11,958 nt of DNA. Source: Bacteroidales bacterium UBA6248. Lineage in GTDB: Bacteria; Bacteroidota; Bacteroidia; Bacteroidales; Lentimicrobiaceae. Position numbers and translations under genes: made by a program. Within the stretch, counting starts at the first letter, position 1; every line of letters starts with the position of its first letter. Below the pieces are notes generated by a model. That model did not search any database. It saw only the letters and a program-made list of their open reading frames with translations, and was not told where the DNA came from. Of the stretch, positions 1-6,514 are shown in pieces. The stretch lies in the NCBI GenBank assembly GCA_002441345.1, contig DJVU01000065.1, positions 1-11,958 on the forward strand, in the 5' to 3' direction.

Positions 1-343
1 TAGAAGCTTCACTAATGTAAATCGGAACTATATGAACGGAGGGGATTAAGCCACAAAAGCAATAATTCCGGGCCGGAAAAAGCAAAGGGCAGGTTCAGGG
101 GAGGTAAGCGAAAGCTTCATGAGTGTTCAGGTAAGATGCCGGAAACGAAGCGTAAGCCCATGAATGTCATAGCATGTCAGCCAATACCCGGGCACCATTG
201 CCGAAAGATAGTTCCCTGAAAAATAGTTGATTAAATGTGCTCCCTCCTGAATACTGAAGACAATAAAGGTTGTAATCTTTGGTGTACATGTCTTCTCCGG
301 GATTTCGGGGTTCTTTGGCCGGACCGTTGGCAGAATCATGAAC
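1..343. other. Gene-free left end with repeated motif
   Basis: I find no convincing gene here. The only sizeable open frame, minus strand 345-127, has no recognisable domain, and its first bases run into the terminator of the yqhD-like gene. The stretch is rich in short A/G-rich tracts such as GGAAAC, GTAAGC and GGTAAG, and contains imperfect direct repeats listed separately. This texture could belong to a structured RNA or to the remnant of a mobile intron that continues left of the window. I could not identify intron boundaries or a domain V, so this remains an unresolved guess. Confidence 0.4.
3..167 (+). repeat. Three imperfect copies of an AAGCTTCATGAATGT-like motif
   Basis: Copy 1 at 3-18 reads GAAGCTTCACTAATGT, copy 2 at 111-126 reads AAAGCTTCATGAGTGT, and copy 3 at 153-167 reads TAAGCCCATGAATGT. 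Copies 2 and 3 also share an upstream GCG(A/T) and align at about 15 of 19 positions over 108-126 and 150-167, with one gap. Starts are about 108 and 42 bases apart, so this is not a regular tandem array. The copies could be recurrent elements of one structured RNA, diverged repeats or binding sites. Chance cannot be excluded for such short motifs. Confidence 0.35.
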
Positions 344-368
344 AAAAAAAGCCGCCCTTGCGGACGGC
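344..368 (-). terminator. Intrinsic terminator of the YqhD-type gene
   Basis: On the minus strand GCCGTCC (368-362), loop GCAA (361-358) and GGGCGGC (357-351) form a 7-bp GC-rich stem with one G-U pair and a GNRA tetraloop. Seven T residues (350-344) follow directly. The stem lies about 32 bases past the stop codon of the YqhD-type gene. This is a textbook intrinsic terminator and the strongest non-coding signal in the window. Confidence 0.93.
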
Positions 369-400
369 GTTTTGCTTGTTTTAAAAATACAAGGTGAAAA

Positions 401-1555
401 TTACATGGCTCCTTCCAGGATTTCTCGGCTTATTTCCGGGCTCAGGTCGCGGGTTTCCGAGAGGGCTGTCATTCCGTGATCCCTGAGCTGATCCACGATT
501 GCGGGAATCTGATCGGGTGTAACCCCATATTCCGATAAGCGGGTTTTGATGCCCAGACTTTCGAAAAAGGTACGGGTCTTCTCAATGGCACGGTCGATGC
601 GCTCATCTTCCGTTCCACTGCGGATGTCCCAGATGCGTTCGGCATACTGCAGCAGTTTGGCTTTTTTCTGCCCGCGCCTTACGTTCAGAAGCGATGGCAG
701 TACAATCGCAAGCGTTTGTCCGTGGTCGATGCCGAAACGGGCCGTGAGCTCATGGCCTATCATATGGGTAGCCCAGTCCTGGGGAACGCCAACGCCGATG
801 ATGCCGTTTAATGCCATGGTGGCACTCCACACCAGGTTGGCGCGTGCATCGTAGTTTTCCGGCTCTTCGATGGTGGTTTTCCCGATTTCGATGAGCGTAT
901 GCAGTATTCCTTCCGCCATGCGGTCCTGAATGCGTGCGTCAACGGGATAGGTAAGGTATTGCTCGGTGGTGTGCACAAAGGCGTCTACAACACCGTTGGC
1001 GACCTGAATGGCCGGCAGTGTATAGGTAATGGTGGGGTCGAGAATGGAGAATACGGGGAAGGTATATTCGCTTTTAAAGGCAAATTTACCATCGCCCTGA
1101 CTCACCACTCCGCCGCTGTTCATTTCCGAGCCGGTGGCAGGCAGGGTAAGAATGCTGCCGAAGGGAACGGCCTTTGTTGGCTTCAGTTTTGGATTTCCCC
1201 GGAGAAATTCCAGCGCATCGCCTTCGTAAAGTGCAGCCAGTGCAATAAACTTGGTGCCGTCGATTACCGATCCGCCGCCAATGGCAAGGATATAGTCGAT
1301 TTTTTCGTGGCGCACAAGTTCCGCAGCCCGCATCAGGGTTTCGAAGCGGGGATTGGGCTCTATGCCCTCAAATTCAAATACCGTACGGCTTCCAAGCACG
1401 GCTTTTGCCTTGTCAATAAGTCCGTTTCTGCGGGCACTTCCGCCGCCGAGGGTGATCAGTACGCGGGCACCGGCAGGGATCTGCCTGTCGATTACATCAA
1501 AGCGGTTGGTTCCGAAAAAGATTCGGGTTGGATTATAAAAATTGAAATTCAGCAT
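401..1555 (-). CDS. yqhD: NADPH-dependent aldehyde reductase, YqhD-type iron-containing alcohol dehydrogenase
   Basis: A 384-residue group III metal-dependent alcohol dehydrogenase, almost the length of E. coli YqhD (387) and resembling it along its whole length. YqhD reduces short-chain and lipid-derived aldehydes with NADPH in the cytoplasm, and butanol-forming relatives are named BdhA. Glycine-rich GGGS stretches at residues 37-40 and 93-96 lie in the nucleotide-binding half. The ATGSE segment (140-144) is present. The four metal ligands known from YqhD are all in place as D191, H195, H264 and H278 (motifs DAFVH, THMIGHE and GIDHGQ), so the enzyme should be active. The start follows the family N-terminus (FNFYNPTRIFFG). 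No Shine-Dalgarno is visible. The gene is probably monocistronic: it has its own -7 element about 115 bases upstream and a strong terminator downstream. The family assignment is very secure; the physiological aldehyde is unknown. Confidence 0.95.
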   Translation of the reverse strand: MLNFNFYNPTRIFFGTNRFDVIDRQIPAGARVLITLGGGSARRNGLIDKAKAVLGSRTVFEFEGIEPNPRFETLMRAAELVRHEKIDYILAIGGGSVIDGTKFIALAALYEGDALEFLRGNPKLKPTKAVPFGSILTLPATGSEMNSGGVVSQGDGKFAFKSEYTFPVFSILDPTITYTLPAIQVANGVVDAFVHTTEQYLTYPVDARIQDRMAEGILHTLIEIGKTTIEEPENYDARANLVWSATMALNGIIGVGVPQDWATHMIGHELTARFGIDHGQTLAIVLPSLLNVRRGQKKAKLLQYAERIWDIRSGTEDERIDRAIEKTRTFFESLGIKTRLSEYGVTPDQIPAIVDQLRDHGMTALSETRDLSPEISREILEGAM

Positions 1556-1669
1556 AATGTATTGATTTTAAAATTTGTGTCACTTGATCGTTTGAATAGT
1601 TTGACAAGAAATTCAGTCCGTTTACCGGCTTTTGGTCATCCGGGAAAGCGCCGGCCGGTTAAGAATTTG

Positions 1670-1677
1670 CAAAAGTA
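1670..1677 (-). promoter_or_regulatory. Bacteroidota-type -7 element for the yqhD-like gene
   Basis: The minus strand reads TACTTTTG, a perfect match to the Bacteroidota -7 consensus TAnnTTTG, about 115 bases upstream of the ATG at 1555. No TTG box is found at the expected 19-20 base spacing, so the upstream half is weak. The implied leader is about 105 bases. Near its start it contains an inverted repeat, ACCGGC (1624-1629) with GCCGGT (1654-1659), which could fold in the transcript. Confidence 0.55.
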
Positions 1678-1787
1678 CGAATTCTGAAGGTAACATATTT
1701 AGCTGCCTGGATGTGAATTTACAGAAGTGGATGTCCTGTGACGGAATTTAAGGAAGAAGCCTGGATATTGCCGCTTTGGCGGATGCG

Positions 1788-2408
1788 CTATTTCAGCAGT
1801 TCTTTGCCTGAGTCGCGAAGCAGTCCGGCCGACCAGCGGATAATAACCCCTGCGCTCAGAATGGCTCCAACGGCATCGATCCATACAATGTTCCACTTCC
1901 ATGCGACTGCCAGTCCGAGGATCGCGGTTACACTGGTAAGAGCATCGGCCAGCACGTGCAGATAGGCTGCCCGGATGTTATGGTCGCTGTCTTCGTGCCG
2001 ATGGTGCAGGATGTAAGCAGAAATAAGGTTGATGATCAATCCAATGGAAGCGACAAGTATGGCTTCCCCATATTGGATGTCGGAGGGATTGAAAAACCGT
2101 TTTGTGGCTTCTGCAAGGATTACAAAGGCAAATATGAGCAGAATCAACCCGCTGCTGTATCCCGAAAGGGAGAGAATCTTCTCAGGGACGATTTTCTGAT
2201 TTTCAACAGAAGACAGGCGGCGAACGATGACATAGGCAATCCAGCTGAGTCCGATTGCCAGCACATGCGATCCCATGTGGATGCCATCGGCCAGCAGAAG
2301 CATCGAATTGGTTGTAATTCCGTAGATAATTTCAACTGCCATGGTAGCGGCAGTGAGCAGAACTACCCACATGGTTTTCTTTTCGTGACTGGCCGGGGTA
2401 AGATTCAT
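1788..2408 (-). CDS. Short DmeF-like cation diffusion facilitator (CDF) transporter
   Basis: A 206-residue membrane protein of the CDF family, which exports divalent metals in exchange for protons. Segments ADGIHMGSH (40-48) and RAAYLHVLADALTSV (146-160) match the TM2 and TM5 metal-site regions of the Co/Ni exporter DmeF. The likely ligands are H44 and H48 (HxxxH) and H151 and D155 (HxxxD). About six hydrophobic segments are visible. The usual long histidine-rich loop is reduced to HHRHEDSDH (135-143). The protein stops just after the last helix (LLRDSGKELLK), so the C-terminal cytoplasmic domain of classical CDFs is missing; translations past the stop show nothing resembling it. It lies 43 bases after the small Cys protein gene and probably shares its transcript. 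The CDF family is secure. Metal specificity (Co, Ni or Zn) is inference. Confidence 0.88.
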   Translation of the reverse strand: MNLTPASHEKKTMWVVLLTAATMAVEIIYGITTNSMLLLADGIHMGSHVLAIGLSWIAYVIVRRLSSVENQKIVPEKILSLSGYSSGLILLIFAFVILAEATKRFFNPSDIQYGEAILVASIGLIINLISAYILHHRHEDSDHNIRAAYLHVLADALTSVTAILGLAVAWKWNIVWIDAVGAILSAGVIIRWSAGLLRDSGKELLK

Positions 2409-2451
2409 AGTATTATGGTGCCGGATTTGACTGGCAAAGATCAGATTTTAT

Positions 2452-2676
2452 TTATTTACCGTGGTTCACCATTGTGTCTTTATTAACCGTCTTGCACCGG
2501 TCTTGTTCAAAAACGGAGGTGTTGCACTTTCCGTTTTTCCTGATCGGTACGTTCGTTATGTTGCGGCCACCGCAGCTGCATGCTGTTCTTTTTTGGGGTA
2601 TAAGGCCCTTTACAATGGATCGTACGGCTATAATTACCGCCAGAAAAACTATGGTTATGGTGATGATTTCCTGCAT
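2452..2676 (-). CDS. Small single-span membrane protein with Cys-rich tail, FeoB-associated-like
   Basis: A 74-residue protein with one N-terminal hydrophobic helix (about residues 3-19), a basic stretch (KGLIPQKR) and then a C33-S-C35-G-G motif, with further cysteines C51 and C61. A short helix followed by a CxC-type tail recalls the FeoB-associated Cys-rich membrane proteins, which accompany ferrous iron transporters. No feoB is present here, and the tail is longer than is usual for that group. It sits between the porin (63 bases upstream) and the short CDF gene (43 bases downstream) on the same strand. That position, the clean membrane-protein layout and the lack of a competing gene argue that it is real. 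Function is unproven; it may bind a metal that one of its neighbours handles. Confidence 0.55.
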   Translation of the reverse strand: MQEIITITIVFLAVIIAVRSIVKGLIPQKRTACSCGGRNITNVPIRKNGKCNTSVFEQDRCKTVNKDTMVNHGK

Positions 2677-2739
2677 AGCCTTGTACCTGATGAATTCATT
2701 ATCTGTTCATATCCCCTGATAATACATCCCGGCAAGGGA

Positions 2740-3891
2740 TTAAAAGCTGAGTCCGAACCGGAGGATGCCGGCGACAATGTTTTTTAGCGATGCCTGGTCT
2801 CCCGATGGATTTACCACATATTGCAGGTTAGGTTGTATAAAGAAGTTCCCGGTAATGCCGGCCCGGTAGGTCAGTTCTATTGCCGTTTCGCTGCTGCCGG
2901 TGAATCCGGCGTGCGCAACGGCAAGACCCAGGTGGTCATCGGTTAGCTGAGATATCAGGCCGCTGTAGCAAAGGCCTCCTCCAAGGTAATAGTGATTTTC
3001 ATTTTTAGCTTTCGGACTCACCGATGCCTGAGCAAAGGTTGAAAGCGTGCGACCTTTTGCATCCGTATGCAAATGGGTGTCGCCCGCCAGGTAAAAGCCG
3101 TAATTTTCAGGGTGTCCGGTAGTGGTTGGGATGCCTTCTTCAATCAGGGTTACCGAGTGTTCGTTGTGGTAATAGACTCCTGTTTTCCAGGTTCCTTTGT
3201 GCGTTTCGGAGGGATTGTATAGCGTAAGTTCGGCAATGGCCAGATAGCCGTCGTCTTTGTGAAGCCTCCACCGTATGTTGTTTGGGTTGGTGCTGAAGTC
3301 TTCCGGAAGGCCGTCGAACACCGCGGCTGCAATTCCAATGCGATCGTTTATCTGATGCTGTACCTGAATTCCCAGTGCGGTGAGAGGGAAGATGGGTACC
3401 GGAAGGTTGGAGGCAAGGGTTGAGGGAATTCCGAACGAGCTGTTGAGAAACAGCGTAGCCGCTTTGCCCGTTACAAATGTTGAATTCAGATCCTGCAGAC
3501 CCAGGGTAAGCGCAGTGTTTCCAAGTTCCTGCCTGTACCAAAGCTCATGCAGATAAGTAAGATTTCCGGCTTCTATGTTTGAAATCACCTGAAAGTCACC
3601 GAAAAGTTCCGCCGACGGCTCCCCGCCGTGCGTACTGGCTGCGTTAATGAAAAGAGAACCGCCCTTTAGCAGCCCGGCTTTTTCGGTGCAAAATTCAACC
3701 ATTATATTGGCTAAACCAAGGTATCTGTTACCCTGTTGCAGACCTCCCGAAAGGTTATGCGCCCAGTCGCCGGTATAAGAGGCTTCAAATGAAAGAGGAT
3801 CCCGCCTGCAGCTGTCCGGAACGGATGCACCGGCGGTTAAGTTTATGAGCAGAAAGTAAGCTGCAGTCGTAAAGAGAAGTCCCCTTTTCAT
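2740..3891 (-). CDS. OprB-like carbohydrate-selective porin
   Basis: A 383-residue outer-membrane beta-barrel protein. Residues 1-22 form a signal peptide: a basic start (MKRG), a hydrophobic core and an AGA cleavage site. The mature part has alternating, aromatic-rich strands throughout and ends in phenylalanine (FGLSF), as barrel proteins usually do for BAM recognition. The N-terminal YTGDWAHNLSGGLQQG segment (39-54) is typical of the OprB family, which forms passive channels for sugars and other small solutes. Members are usually about 380-450 residues, so the protein looks complete. A perfect -7 element lies 29 bases upstream. The small Cys protein and the short CDF follow on the same strand with small gaps, so this may be the first gene of a three-gene transcript. 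The substrate cannot be read from sequence, and a role with metals is only suggested by the neighbours. Confidence 0.82.
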   Translation of the reverse strand: MKRGLLFTTAAYFLLINLTAGASVPDSCRRDPLSFEASYTGDWAHNLSGGLQQGNRYLGLANIMVEFCTEKAGLLKGGSLFINAASTHGGEPSAELFGDFQVISNIEAGNLTYLHELWYRQELGNTALTLGLQDLNSTFVTGKAATLFLNSSFGIPSTLASNLPVPIFPLTALGIQVQHQINDRIGIAAAVFDGLPEDFSTNPNNIRWRLHKDDGYLAIAELTLYNPSETHKGTWKTGVYYHNEHSVTLIEEGIPTTTGHPENYGFYLAGDTHLHTDAKGRTLSTFAQASVSPKAKNENHYYLGGGLCYSGLISQLTDDHLGLAVAHAGFTGSSETAIELTYRAGITGNFFIQPNLQYVVNPSGDQASLKNIVAGILRFGLSF

Positions 3892-3919
3892 AGTCAGCAG
3901 TGTTTTGAAATCAATGCTG

Positions 3920-3950
3920 CAAAACTATGCCTTTCATTACGTTCCTGAAA
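3920..3950 (-). promoter_or_regulatory. Promoter of the porin gene
   Basis: The minus strand has TAGTTTTG (3927-3920), a perfect TAnnTTTG -7 element. After a 19-base spacer it has TTTC (3950-3947), one mismatch from the TTTG -33 box. The -7 element ends about 28 bases before the porin ATG, giving a short leader of roughly 20 bases. Confidence 0.65.
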
Positions 3951-4092
3951 TCCTAATAAGTAATGAATTTCAGACCCGGAATCATAATAAAAGAGGATAA
4001 CGGCGCTGGGGATTTAATTAGTCTGTGGATGTCAGGACGTTCCGTTTTGCTGAAAACAGTCTGAATTACTGACGTATGCTGTTGTTTTTGCC

Positions 4093-4686
4093 TTAACGGA
4101 TGTTGTCGAGGCTGGCCAGTTTATTCACCACGGCATAAATGGTAAGTCCTGAAACGGTTTTTATTCCGGTTTTGATGGTGATGTTTTTCCTGTGGGTGAT
4201 AACGGTATTGATGCTGATGTTCAGTTTGTCGGCAATTTCTTTATTTGAGAGTCCGACGGCCAGTTGCTGAAGTACTTCCTTTTCCCGCTCACTCAGCAGG
4301 CTTCCGTTCTCGTTGTCTTTTGGTCCGGAAGGTTCGGGTGTTTTGCGCATCACCGAAGCCACCCTCTCCAGAGGATCGGTAATGCTGATGACTTCATCGA
4401 AGAATGCCATGGTCGTGTTGTCAAAAACGGCATAACTGATTCCTATCCATCGGGTATCCGGAGCTTCTTTTTTCAGCGAATGAAACTGCCTGGCATTGTG
4501 TTGTATATAGGAAGGGTTGAGCAGTATCAGCTCGTAGTTGTGGCACGACAGCAGCTTTTCAAGTTCCTGAACAGAACCGATATGCTTCATCCGGAGCGGA
4601 AGATCCATACGTTCGGCTATGCCCGACAGTCCCTCAAAAATAAGGACCGAAGGCTCCAGAACGGCGATATGTATGGTTTTGCCCAT
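4093..4686 (-). CDS. LuxR/NarL-type transcriptional regulator with degenerate receiver domain
   Basis: A 197-residue DNA-binding protein. Residues 1-115 have the alternating strand and helix pattern of a response-regulator receiver, but the key residues are changed. The phosphoacceptor position holds N57 (LILLNPSY). The acidic pair near the first strand is L10-E11. The conserved lysine before proline is replaced (ITDP, 102-105). Phosphorylation by a histidine kinase is therefore unlikely. Residues 131-195 are an intact LuxR helix-turn-helix (LSEREKEVL, then GLSNKEIADKLNIS and TVITHRKNI). The gene starts two bases after the hemerythrin gene stop, so the two are surely co-transcribed and probably translationally coupled. 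The pairing suggests that activity is controlled by the hemerythrin partner or by a ligand. That is inference; the DNA targets are unknown. Confidence 0.88.
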   Translation of the reverse strand: MGKTIHIAVLEPSVLIFEGLSGIAERMDLPLRMKHIGSVQELEKLLSCHNYELILLNPSYIQHNARQFHSLKKEAPDTRWIGISYAVFDNTTMAFFDEVISITDPLERVASVMRKTPEPSGPKDNENGSLLSEREKEVLQQLAVGLSNKEIADKLNISINTVITHRKNITIKTGIKTVSGLTIYAVVNKLASLDNIR

Positions 4687-4688
4687 TG

Positions 4689-5408
4689 TCAGGAACGTGA
4701 TTTTTTCTCCAGCGATTCAACCAGTGGTATCAATATCTGGTCTTCAATCATGGAATGAACCCTGAGGTCGTAATCCAGCTCGTTCAGTTTGTTAAACAGA
4801 TCTCTGCGAATCTTCTGATCGTTCTGTCCGGGAAGGTATTTGATCAATAAACGGATTAGGTCGTCAAGTTTTTGTTCTATGTCGTCGTGGTGATCGCGGT
4901 ATTCGTTCACCGAATATTCTGTATTCAGCGGTTGCGATTCTCCGGTTGTATTCTCAAAGACCCGGCCGATGTACGGGAAAGCAATTTCGTTCTCATACTT
5001 CAGATGCTCTTCCACTTCACGGTAATAATCTTCAAAGAATTTCTGAACCAGCGGCATCTCTTCCGAGCGGTTGGATGCGGCAAGCTGTCCTATAAGCTGC
5101 CGGATTTCCGGAAATATTTCGTCAAGATAAAAGCTATGGTTGCTTTTGAGGTAACGAATGATGGCAGGAAGATCAGCGGAGGTAATTCCCGTTCCTATTT
5201 TTAATCTGCGTCCGATATACAAACGCGCTACCGCTGCCACAAGTTCCGGATTTATCCCTGCATCGCGGCAGGCTTCGTCAAGCGTTTTTTCCCTTAGCGG
5301 AAGCAGTATTTCGAAGTGCTCCAGCATCAGCAGAAGGCGGTTGTCAGCCCTGACGAGTGCAGCCAGACTGCCTTGTTCAATTCCCGGAAAATCAGGAGAT
5401 CGTCCCAT
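4689..5408 (-). CDS. Hemerythrin-domain protein related to RIC (YtfE/ScdA) with Cys-less N-domain
   Basis: A 239-residue cytoplasmic protein with two parts. Residues about 17-65 resemble the ScdA N-terminal domain (the shared KTLDEAC motif at 41-47 and GINPEL), but the double cysteine normally before that motif is absent (EILLPLRE). Residues 85-235 form a hemerythrin-like four-helix bundle with a full di-iron ligand set: H91, H135, E139 (HxxxE), H173 or H174, H218 and E222 (HxxxE). RIC proteins repair nitrosatively or oxidatively damaged iron-sulfur clusters, and related hemerythrins sense O2 or NO. It is the first gene of a two-gene unit with the LuxR-type regulator and has an excellent promoter. 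The altered N-domain and its regulator partner favour a sensor role over classical repair, but this is inference. The hemerythrin fold is secure. Confidence 0.9.
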   Translation of the reverse strand: MGRSPDFPGIEQGSLAALVRADNRLLLMLEHFEILLPLREKTLDEACRDAGINPELVAAVARLYIGRRLKIGTGITSADLPAIIRYLKSNHSFYLDEIFPEIRQLIGQLAASNRSEEMPLVQKFFEDYYREVEEHLKYENEIAFPYIGRVFENTTGESQPLNTEYSVNEYRDHHDDIEQKLDDLIRLLIKYLPGQNDQKIRRDLFNKLNELDYDLRVHSMIEDQILIPLVESLEKKSRS

Positions 5409-5429
5409 ATTCGATTAAATTTCAGCCTG

Positions 5430-5459
5430 CAAAAGTACCTGTTTCCCCGCTATCCGCAA
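5430..5459 (-). promoter_or_regulatory. Strong promoter of the hemerythrin-regulator operon
   Basis: On the minus strand TTG (5459-5457), a 19-base spacer and TACTTTTG (5437-5430) match the Bacteroidota housekeeping promoter (TTG, 19-21 bases, TAnnTTTG) essentially perfectly. The start codon at 5408 lies about 21 bases past the -7 box, so the leader is only about 15 bases. No obvious operator palindrome is visible around it. Confidence 0.82.
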
Positions 5460-5488
5460 GGGGATTAGGAATGAACCGCCGGAGGATC

Positions 5489-6514
5489 TTATTGTTCAGG
5501 AAAAACATCGGTTTCGCTGCCCAGGTATCGGGCAAACCGGCCTTTTTCGCGCGGATGCACGTGGTCGTGCCTTGGCCAGGGCCATCCGCCAAACGAGGTA
5601 GTCTGGAAGTCGAGCATCGCCTGCCGTATTTCCTGTGCGTTGTTCATCACAAAAGGGCCGTATTGCGCAACAGGTTCGGCGATGGGCTTGCCCTGAAGCA
5701 TCACGATCAGAGCTTCATCGCTGCCGTTTTCAATGGAAAGTTCAGTATCCGCTGTCATATCAAACGAATTCCCGGCTTTGATTTCCTGACCTTCCAGTCT
5801 GATGGAACTGCCCCGGTAAAAGTAAAAGGTTCTTCCTGTGCCCTCAGGGGCAGGAGGGACGCTCCACTGCGCTCCTGCTTCCAGCCGGATAATCCAGATG
5901 GCTACCTCGTTGACCGGATCCGCAGCCCAGGAGTCGGGCGCAGGATCGGGTGCACGTATGCCATCGTAACTGCCGGCAACCAGCTTTACGGAGCAGGTTT
6001 TGCCTTCTGCATCCTTCAAATGGTGTACGGGTATTTCATGGTTCCAGAGCATCTTGTAGAATGGCTTCGCGAATTTGTCCTTTGCCGGAAGGTTAAGCCA
6101 AACCTGAAAGAGCTCCAAAGGGTTTTGGTCTTCGCTGTTCAGAAGGGGAAACATCTCGCTGTGCTGAAGTCCCGACCCGGCAGTCATCCACTGTACATCG
6201 CCCTGTCCGTACCTGCCGGCCTGTCCCCACGAATCGGAGTGGTCAACAAAGCCCGTTTCAACGATGGTTATGGTTTCAAATCCTCTGTGCGGATGGGCGG
6301 GGAAACCGGGAATGTACTCCCCGTGGTACATCCTCCATCCGTCCTTTGGAGTGAAATCGTTGCCAATGCTTCGGCCAAACAACGAGGCGTCAGGTTCCAT
6401 CCGCTGGTTTCCTTTTGGATAATAATCCAGGTGATGTGCACAAAAAATAAACGGATCCCTGACTTCCCACATAAATCCAAGGGGCTGGATATTCAGATTC
6501 AGATCTTTTTTCAT
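5489..6514 (-). CDS. Pirin family protein, long form
   Basis: A bicupin of about 341 residues. The open frame can also start three codons upstream at a GTG (6523), giving 344; I prefer the ATG at 6514 (MKKDLNLN). In the 344-residue numbering the N-terminal cupin has the pirin metal ligands H77 and H79 (PAHPHRGFET) and H121 and E123 (GLQHSE), matching H56, H58, H101 and E103 of human pirin. The WMTAGSGLQHSEMF stretch is also typical. Pirins bind Fe(II). Some are quercetin 2,3-dioxygenases, others act as redox-responsive regulators, and most bacterial ones are uncharacterised. Compact pirins have 230-300 residues; this longer form carries extra N-terminal residues and a tail ending ETDVFPEQ. 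The gene is divergent from the AarF/UbiB gene and convergent with nothing. Family certain, function open. Confidence 0.92.
   Translation of the reverse strand: MKKDLNLNIQPLGFMWEVRDPFIFCAHHLDYYPKGNQRMEPDASLFGRSIGNDFTPKDGWRMYHGEYIPGFPAHPHRGFETITIVETGFVDHSDSWGQAGRYGQGDVQWMTAGSGLQHSEMFPLLNSEDQNPLELFQVWLNLPAKDKFAKPFYKMLWNHEIPVHHLKDAEGKTCSVKLVAGSYDGIRAPDPAPDSWAADPVNEVAIWIIRLEAGAQWSVPPAPEGTGRTFYFYRGSSIRLEGQEIKAGNSFDMTADTELSIENGSDEALIVMLQGKPIAEPVAQYGPFVMNNAQEIRQAMLDFQTTSFGGWPWPRHDHVHPREKGRFARYLGSETDVFPEQ

Noticed and set aside
127..345. Minus-strand open frame of 72 codons at the left end
   Set aside because: No recognisable domain or promoter, composition unlike the neighbours, and its start lies inside the terminator T-tract region of the YqhD-type gene.
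899..1687. Long plus-strand open frame (262 codons) antisense to yqhD
   Set aside because: The minus-strand frame is an end-to-end YqhD with all metal ligands; the antisense frame has no domain and arises from codon bias.
1771..1782. CCGC/GCGG hairpin after the short CDF gene as a terminator
   Set aside because: Four-bp stem without a T-tract; too weak to call.
1699..1902. Frameshifted C-terminal domain of the short CDF downstream of its stop
   Set aside because: I read through the stop and looked at the alternative minus frame; neither shows the hydrophilic alpha/beta pattern of a CDF C-terminal domain.
2726..2740. ATCCC/GGGAT hairpin at the porin stop codon as a terminator
   Set aside because: Only a 5-bp stem, overlaps the stop codon and has no T-run on the minus strand; read-through to the next gene is more likely.
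2461..2787. Plus-strand open frames of 108 and 81 codons opposite the small Cys protein
   Set aside because: Antisense to the small membrane protein and porin end; the tyrosine- and glycine-rich stretch is a reverse reading of the hydrophobic helix codons.
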